Shown here: positions 59,636 through 64,000 of the stretch, piece after piece
Layout of the letters: every line of letters begins with the position of its first letter
Position numbering within the stretch: the first letter of the stretch is position 1
The notes under the pieces: model-generated
Database searches by the model: none
Seen by the model: only the letters and a program-made list of their open reading frames with translations
What the model was told of the DNA's origin: nothing
NCBI GenBank assembly: GCA_023393165.1
Contig: JAEWMJ010000048.1
Span: forward strand, 1 to 64,000
DNA from: Bacillota bacterium
GTDB taxonomy: Bacteria; Bacillota; Clostridia; Christensenellales; Christensenellaceae
DNA: 64,000 bases
Direction: 5' to 3'
Made by a program: the position numbers and the translations under genes

Positions 59636-59798
59636 ATACTGATTTCACTCTAAAACATAGACATCTGAGCGGCCCTTTTCCCGCCCCGCGGTGTCGCCAT
59701 CAGTCAGCGTAGCTTCCGGCTACGCTTCCTTCTTGCTCCTGGCGGGAATGGGAAAATTGCTCGCTGATCTTGTCTCTCTTTTAAAGTGAAATCAGTAT
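59636..59798. mobile_element. MITE-like element with 20-bp terminal inverted repeats (163 bp)
   Basis: Left end ATACTGATTTCACTCTAAAA, right end the complement of ATACTGATTTCACTTTAAAA, differing at one base. A strong inner hairpin (GCGTAG...CTACGC) and no coding capacity. TA flanks each inner CTGATTT end, consistent with a TA target duplication. The right end encodes the last five residues and stop of ygfK. Confidence 0.65.
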
Positions 59799-62789
59799 CA
59801 GATACCCGTATTCGTCCCGGACTGTACGGATCATTGCCGCGAGTTCGGGCGAAAGCCTTTTGTCATCAATGCCTGACTCATATTCATTGCCCGATTCGTC
59901 GCGTACAAGGACGCGGTTTCGGCCAAGAAAAACAAATCCTTTATTGCCGCTGTCCGCAAAAGCTTCCCGGTCATGGAAAAGCGTGATCTTATCCCGGTAG
60001 GGGTTGCCGGTATGCGGGCAAAAAACGCCGCAGTTGCCGCATTCGTTGCACATGCCGTCCACATGCAGGATCTGCGGTCTGCCGTCCGCAATAATACTGA
60101 TATTCGCCCTGTTGGGGCATACCTCGCAGCAGATTTCACAGACATTTCCGCAATTAAGGCAGCGCTCGGGGTCGTTTCCCGCGCAATCGCTTAAAACCGC
60201 CCTCCGCTCATGTATTTTGCCCGTATCCGCCAGAAGGCTGACCCTTTTAAAATCATGCGGAAGGCCCAGCTTGCTCAGTATATCGAGTGCCGCCCTCTTG
60301 CTGTCCGCCGCTGCCTGTACGATTGTGGCGGGTCCGCGCCTGCAATCTCCCACAACATATACGCCTTGAATACTGGTTCGGTTGTGCTCATCCAGTTCCG
60401 CGTAACCATCCGCCGTCCTGATATTGTTGCGGACAAAGGCGGATGCGTCCACCCTGGAACCCACGGCGCTGATCACCGTATCAAAGCGCAAATGTTCCGT
60501 TTTGCCGGTGGGAATGAACTTCCTTCTGCCGTCCGCATCCTTTTCACCCAGTTCCATATGCTCTACGGTCAGGATCTTTCCGTCGTAAGACACCGGCGAT
60601 AAAAGTTCCAAAAATTCCACGCCGTCCGCCTGGGCAAGTTCAAGTTCTTCCCTCTCCGCGGGCATAAACTCCCTGGTCCGCCGGTATACGATGCTTACGT
60701 TCTCCACGCCCGGAGAGCGCCGGGCCGCGCGCGCGCAGTCCATGGCCACGTCGCCGCCGCCGATGATCGCGACGCTGCGTCCTAAATCCATATTGCAGCC
60801 GCACGATTTGGACTCAAGCAAAAATTTGAGCGCGTCCAGCAGTTTGCCGCCGCCTTCTTTCACGGGGCACGCGCCCTCGCTCCATGCGCCGGTGGCTATA
60901 ATGATAAAATCAAAGCTTTCCTTTAATTTATTGATATCAAAATCTTCATCCACGCCGAATTGGAATTTGACGCCCGTCCGGACCGCCATTTTATAATCCG
61001 TCTCAATCGCGGAATCACTGATCCGGAACCCCGGGATCACATATTTCACAATGCCCAGAGGCCCTTCTCTTTTTTCAAACACGGTCACATCCACGCCGTT
61101 GCGACGCAAATACAGGCCGGCGGCCACCCCTGCGGGCCCCGCGCCGATCACCGCCGCTTTTTTATCCGTAAGCAAAGGCGCTTCCTTAAGCCCGTCTATA
61201 AATGCGCGCTGCGCGCCTTCGACCGCTTTTTTCTTGGCGTTTCTGATCTGAAGCGGGCCTTCGTAATCCATCCGGGTGCATTTTGCCTGGCAGGCATGAT
61301 TGCATATTTCGGATGTTATGGCGGGCAGCGGGTTGTCTATCGCAATCACGCGGAACGCCTTGTCATATTCTCCCGCAGCCGTCAGGGCCAGGTATTCCGG
61401 GATCTGCTGCCCGATGGGGCAGCCGCTCTCCCGGCATGGAGCCGCAAAGCAATCCCAGAGAGGCAGGCTGCTTTTCATTTTTCTCAAGCCGTATTGCCTC
61501 GCGCTTTTGATGAGATGCTTATCTTCGGCCGCATCCTCCGCGATCTTCTCTACAGCCGCGACATCGATCCCGCGAAAGGGGCCGTCCACCAGGCGTTCCA
61601 CCTTTTCGCTCATCTGCCTGCCGCGGGCGTAGCCGCCCGGTTTTAAAATGGTGGTGGCGACGGTCACAGGCGCAATGCCGGCTTTGATCAGTTTATCTAC
61701 GTTAAAATAATCCGCGCCGCCCGAAAACGAAATGGGGAGCGCCCCCCTGAACGCCTGGCTGAGTTTTTTTGCTACATTGATGCTCAAAGGGAAAAGCGCG
61801 CGGCCGGACATATACATAAATTCGCCCGGCAGTTCTTCATTCCTGATCTGCACGGGGAAAGTGTTTGTCAGTTTTACGCCGAAATCCAGATTATTTTCCT
61901 TGGCAATGTTTCTGAGCCGCTCTATCAGAACGGCGGCGTCCGCAAATTTCAGGTCCGCGTCAAAATGCCTATGGTCAAAAGAAACATAGCCGTAACCCAT
62001 GTTATCCAGAAGTCCGCGGACAAAATCATAACCCAGAAGAGTCGGGTTGCATTTGATATAGGTGTTCAGTTTCTTGACGGTGAGGAAGTGTTTCGCTATT
62101 TTCTCTATTTCCTCGGGCGGGCATCCATGCAGCGTAGAAAGCGTGATGGAAGAAGATATTTTGCCGGATATCTCCTCTGCATATGCGGCGTCGATGTTAT
62201 TGAACAAGTCAAGATGCGAAAGCAGGTATTCCCTGCATTCGCGGAAGTCACGCGTGCTTCCCGCGTCCGCCATGTCGGAAATAAAGCCGTCTATCTTGGG
62301 GGATGTGATGCCTTCATAGGTATAGCCCACGCTCATGTTAAAAAGAAAATCCGGTTTTTCGCTGACGCCGAATTCGCGCGCGGCAACGTGCAGGGCAAAC
62401 CAGCCCTTTACATATTCTTCGTAAGCCTGCTCTACGGTAAGCTCGGTGGACCACTCGACGTTATACCCTTCATCCGGCGCATAGATGCAGGGCCGGGCAA
62501 TGCATTTGCGCATTTCTTCCCCGTCCATGACCTGCACGGTCTTGAGTTCCATAAAACGAAAACCCGACACATAGCCCGCCACAAGGTTTTGCGCAAGCTG
62601 TGTATTCGGGCCGGCTGCCGCTCCAATGGGGCTTCCAAGGTCTTTTCCGAATATCCGGTATCTGTTATCCGAACGGTTTTTATAAAACTGGCTTTTTTTA
62701 ATGCCAAATACGCTTCCATTATTCCTGTATTCTTCCGTCATCCAGCGGATCAGCCGGTCAAACGGGATGGGTGTCATGATTTCGCTCAC
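59781..62789 (-). CDS. ygfK: YgfK, iron-sulfur oxidoreductase (putative selenate reductase subunit family)
   Basis: A 1002-residue multidomain protein. Residues about 1-420 resemble a dihydroorotate-dehydrogenase-like barrel, 470-860 a glutamate-synthase-small-subunit-like FAD/NADPH module (GAGPAGVAAGLYLRRNG; GGGDVAMDCARAA). The C-terminus has ferredoxin-type clusters (CLNCGNVCEICCEVCP, CNECGNCGVFCPHTG). The GTG at 62789 after AAGGAG gives MSEIMTPIPFDRL, which matches the E. coli YgfK start. The reading frame to 62873 is spurious. It is needed for anaerobic purine use in related clusters. The last residues come from a MITE-like element. Confidence 0.93.
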   Translation of the reverse strand: MSEIMTPIPFDRLIRWMTEEYRNNGSVFGIKKSQFYKNRSDNRYRIFGKDLGSPIGAAAGPNTQLAQNLVAGYVSGFRFMELKTVQVMDGEEMRKCIARPCIYAPDEGYNVEWSTELTVEQAYEEYVKGWFALHVAAREFGVSEKPDFLFNMSVGYTYEGITSPKIDGFISDMADAGSTRDFRECREYLLSHLDLFNNIDAAYAEEISGKISSSITLSTLHGCPPEEIEKIAKHFLTVKKLNTYIKCNPTLLGYDFVRGLLDNMGYGYVSFDHRHFDADLKFADAAVLIERLRNIAKENNLDFGVKLTNTFPVQIRNEELPGEFMYMSGRALFPLSINVAKKLSQAFRGALPISFSGGADYFNVDKLIKAGIAPVTVATTILKPGGYARGRQMSEKVERLVDGPFRGIDVAAVEKIAEDAAEDKHLIKSARQYGLRKMKSSLPLWDCFAAPCRESGCPIGQQIPEYLALTAAGEYDKAFRVIAIDNPLPAITSEICNHACQAKCTRMDYEGPLQIRNAKKKAVEGAQRAFIDGLKEAPLLTDKKAAVIGAGPAGVAAGLYLRRNGVDVTVFEKREGPLGIVKYVIPGFRISDSAIETDYKMAVRTGVKFQFGVDEDFDINKLKESFDFIIIATGAWSEGACPVKEGGGKLLDALKFLLESKSCGCNMDLGRSVAIIGGGDVAMDCARAARRSPGVENVSIVYRRTREFMPAEREELELAQADGVEFLELLSPVSYDGKILTVEHMELGEKDADGRRKFIPTGKTEHLRFDTVISAVGSRVDASAFVRNNIRTADGYAELDEHNRTSIQGVYVVGDCRRGPATIVQAAADSKRAALDILSKLGLPHDFKRVSLLADTGKIHERRAVLSDCAGNDPERCLNCGNVCEICCEVCPNRANISIIADGRPQILHVDGMCNECGNCGVFCPHTGNPYRDKITLFHDREAFADSGNKGFVFLGRNRVLVRDESGNEYESGIDDKRLSPELAAMIRTVRDEYGYLILISL

Positions 62790-62826
62790 ATGAAATACTC
62801 CTTTGCTCGGATAATTATAATATGCC

Positions 62827-64000
62827 CTAGACCCTGGCCCAGAATTTTTGGGCAATACCGCGTGACTCCGCATAAATCTTATCTTCGTCGGCAGTCAGCA
62901 GTTCCCTGTCTTTCATCACAAACCTTCCGTCTATCATTGTGGAAACAACGCTCCTGCCCATAAGCCCGAACAGAATATGCGAGTTGTAATTGCCTGCGGT
63001 CATTGGCGTGGGCGCGCCGTAGTCCGCCACGATAATGTCCGCCAGCGCATTTTTCGCAATGATCCCAAGCGGGCTCTCAAAATATCTGGAGCATATTTCG
63101 GCATTGTTATGAAACAGCATCCGGGGCGCTTCCGCCCAGGCGGCGTTCGGATCTTTCAGCTCGTGCTTGTGAAGGATGTTCGCAACCTTCAGGGATTCCA
63201 GCATATCGGTGGTATAGCCGTCCGTACCCAGACCCACCAGTATGCCCTCCTCAAGCATTTTGACCGCGGCGGAATACCCCACCGCATTGCCCATGTTGGA
63301 TTCGGGGTTGTGCACCACGGCAGTGCCTGCCTCCCGCAGGATTTCCATTTCATTTTCGTCTATGTGTATGCAGTGCACCGCGATGGAATTGCGTCCCAGA
63401 ATGTTCATTTCCGCAAGGCGCTCCACCACCCGCTTGCCGTATTTATTCCGGCTGTCTATAAGGTCTTCTATTCCTTCGGCGACATGCACGTGAAACCCCG
63501 TGCCGCCTGCTGCCTGCACGCATTTTTCCAATGTGGAATCGGATAGTGTGAAGGAGGCGTGCAGCCCGAAAAGGCCCTTTACCATATCGCTGTTCTGTTT
63601 TTTTGCGTATTCAAGAAACGCCGCGTTCTCCCTGACGCCCTCGTCTGCGATTTTCTCCCCGTCCCTGTCCGAAACTTCGTAGCACAGGGAAGTCCTGACG
63701 CCAAGTTCTTTTGCCGCGTCCGCTATTGTAAACAAGCTGTCCCGGACGCGTCCCGCGCTTGCATGATGGTCAAAAAAAGTGGTTACGCCGTTTTTGATGC
63801 AGTCGATATATGTTGTATATGCGCTCATGGAGATCTCGGGCAGCTCAAGGCTCCTGTCCACGCGCCACCAGAGGTTTTCCAGTATATCCGCAAAACTTCT
63901 GGAAGGCTTTGCATCGGCCAGTATCATACCGCGCGCAAGGGCGCTGTAAATATGCCCGTGCGTGTTGATCATCCCGGGCATGATGATTTTTCCCTGTGCG
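62827..64000 (-). CDS. ssnA: SsnA-type amidohydrolase, N-terminus beyond the window
   Basis: At least 390 residues of a metal-dependent amidohydrolase of the SsnA/guanine-deaminase-like group. IIMPGMINTHGHIYSALARG holds the HxH metal pair. FGLHASFTLSD carries the next His, GLGTDGYTTDM the metal Asp, and CIHIDENEM a further His. Codons continue in frame from 63981 to the window edge (AQGKII), so the annotated start at 63981 is not the gene start. The next gene, ygfK, begins 38 bp after its stop. Location and motifs fit the purine cluster, where SsnA is thought to deaminate or hydrolyse a purine intermediate. Confidence 0.93.
   Translation of the reverse strand, partial: AQGKIIMPGMINTHGHIYSALARGMILADAKPSRSFADILENLWWRVDRSLELPEISMSAYTTYIDCIKNGVTTFFDHHASAGRVRDSLFTIADAAKELGVRTSLCYEVSDRDGEKIADEGVRENAAFLEYAKKQNSDMVKGLFGLHASFTLSDSTLEKCVQAAGGTGFHVHVAEGIEDLIDSRNKYGKRVVERLAEMNILGRNSIAVHCIHIDENEMEILREAGTAVVHNPESNMGNAVGYSAAVKMLEEGILVGLGTDGYTTDMLESLKVANILHKHELKDPNAAWAEAPRMLFHNNAEICSRYFESPLGIIAKNALADIIVADYGAPTPMTAGNYNSHILFGLMGRSVVSTMIDGRFVMKDRELLTADEDKIYAESRGIAQKFWARV

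Overview
The window looks like chromosome from an anaerobic Firmicute of the class Clostridia with a roughly balanced base composition. The evidence is the clostridial nitrogenase (a NifD with the roughly 50-residue insertion and a short NifK), nifI1-nifI2 between nifH and nifD, GGAGG-type ribosome sites, sigma-A-like promoters, and A/S/P-rich lipoprotein linkers. No rRNA, tRNA, phage or CRISPR array was seen. The species cannot be named from the sequence.

Region 1 (0.2-15.7 kb) is a carbohydrate-handling island. A four-gene sugar ABC transporter runs leftward. Facing it is a rightward operon of a TIM-barrel sugar isomerase/epimerase, a PfkB kinase and a Gfo/Idh/MocA dehydrogenase. A converging operon encodes an Old-Yellow-Enzyme-type flavoprotein, two microcompartment shell proteins and two DeoC-type aldolases with encapsulation-peptide-like N-termini. 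A YdcF-like protein and a GntR/UTRA regulator follow. Four promoters in this island share one layout: TTGCAW, 17 bp, a -10 box, then tandem 9-bp repeats resembling TTTGTAT. This is the strongest sign of an undescribed regulatory circuit in the window.

Region 2 (15.7-18.6 kb) holds a type-B carboxylesterase, then a broken REP-associated transposase surrounded by repeats, a small unknown ORF, and a MITE-like palindrome that overlaps the stop codon of the next gene.

Region 3 (18.6-34.9 kb) carries molybdenum and nitrogen fixation genes. There is a MOSC-MogA fusion with moaA, an aldose epimerase, and a long leftward series nifH-nifI1-nifI2-nifD-nifK-nifE-nifN-nifB-[2Fe-2S] ferredoxin-nifV-modA-modB-modC-nifX-like. 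All FeMo-co and P-cluster ligands I could check are present. A sigma-A-like promoter, a palindrome at about +1 and a leader hairpin precede nifH.

Region 4 (35-45 kb) has an AraC regulator and a xylose-isomerase-like gene. A three-subunit xanthine dehydrogenase follows with a MocA-type cytidylyltransferase, then a BlaI/M56 sensor pair.

Region 5 (45.6-64 kb) concerns nucleoside and purine catabolism. It has a BMP-type nucleoside ABC transporter, a YheO/DauR regulator, a second MocA-like protein and a short ModE. A leftward ssnA-ygfK-xdhD-hyuA-PLP enzyme-ygeX cluster follows, matching known anaerobic urate/purine degradation loci. ssnA runs off the right edge. Regions 3-5 together read as a molybdenum-dependent nitrogen-acquisition island: N2 fixation, purine nitrogen salvage, and the Mo uptake and cofactor functions both require.
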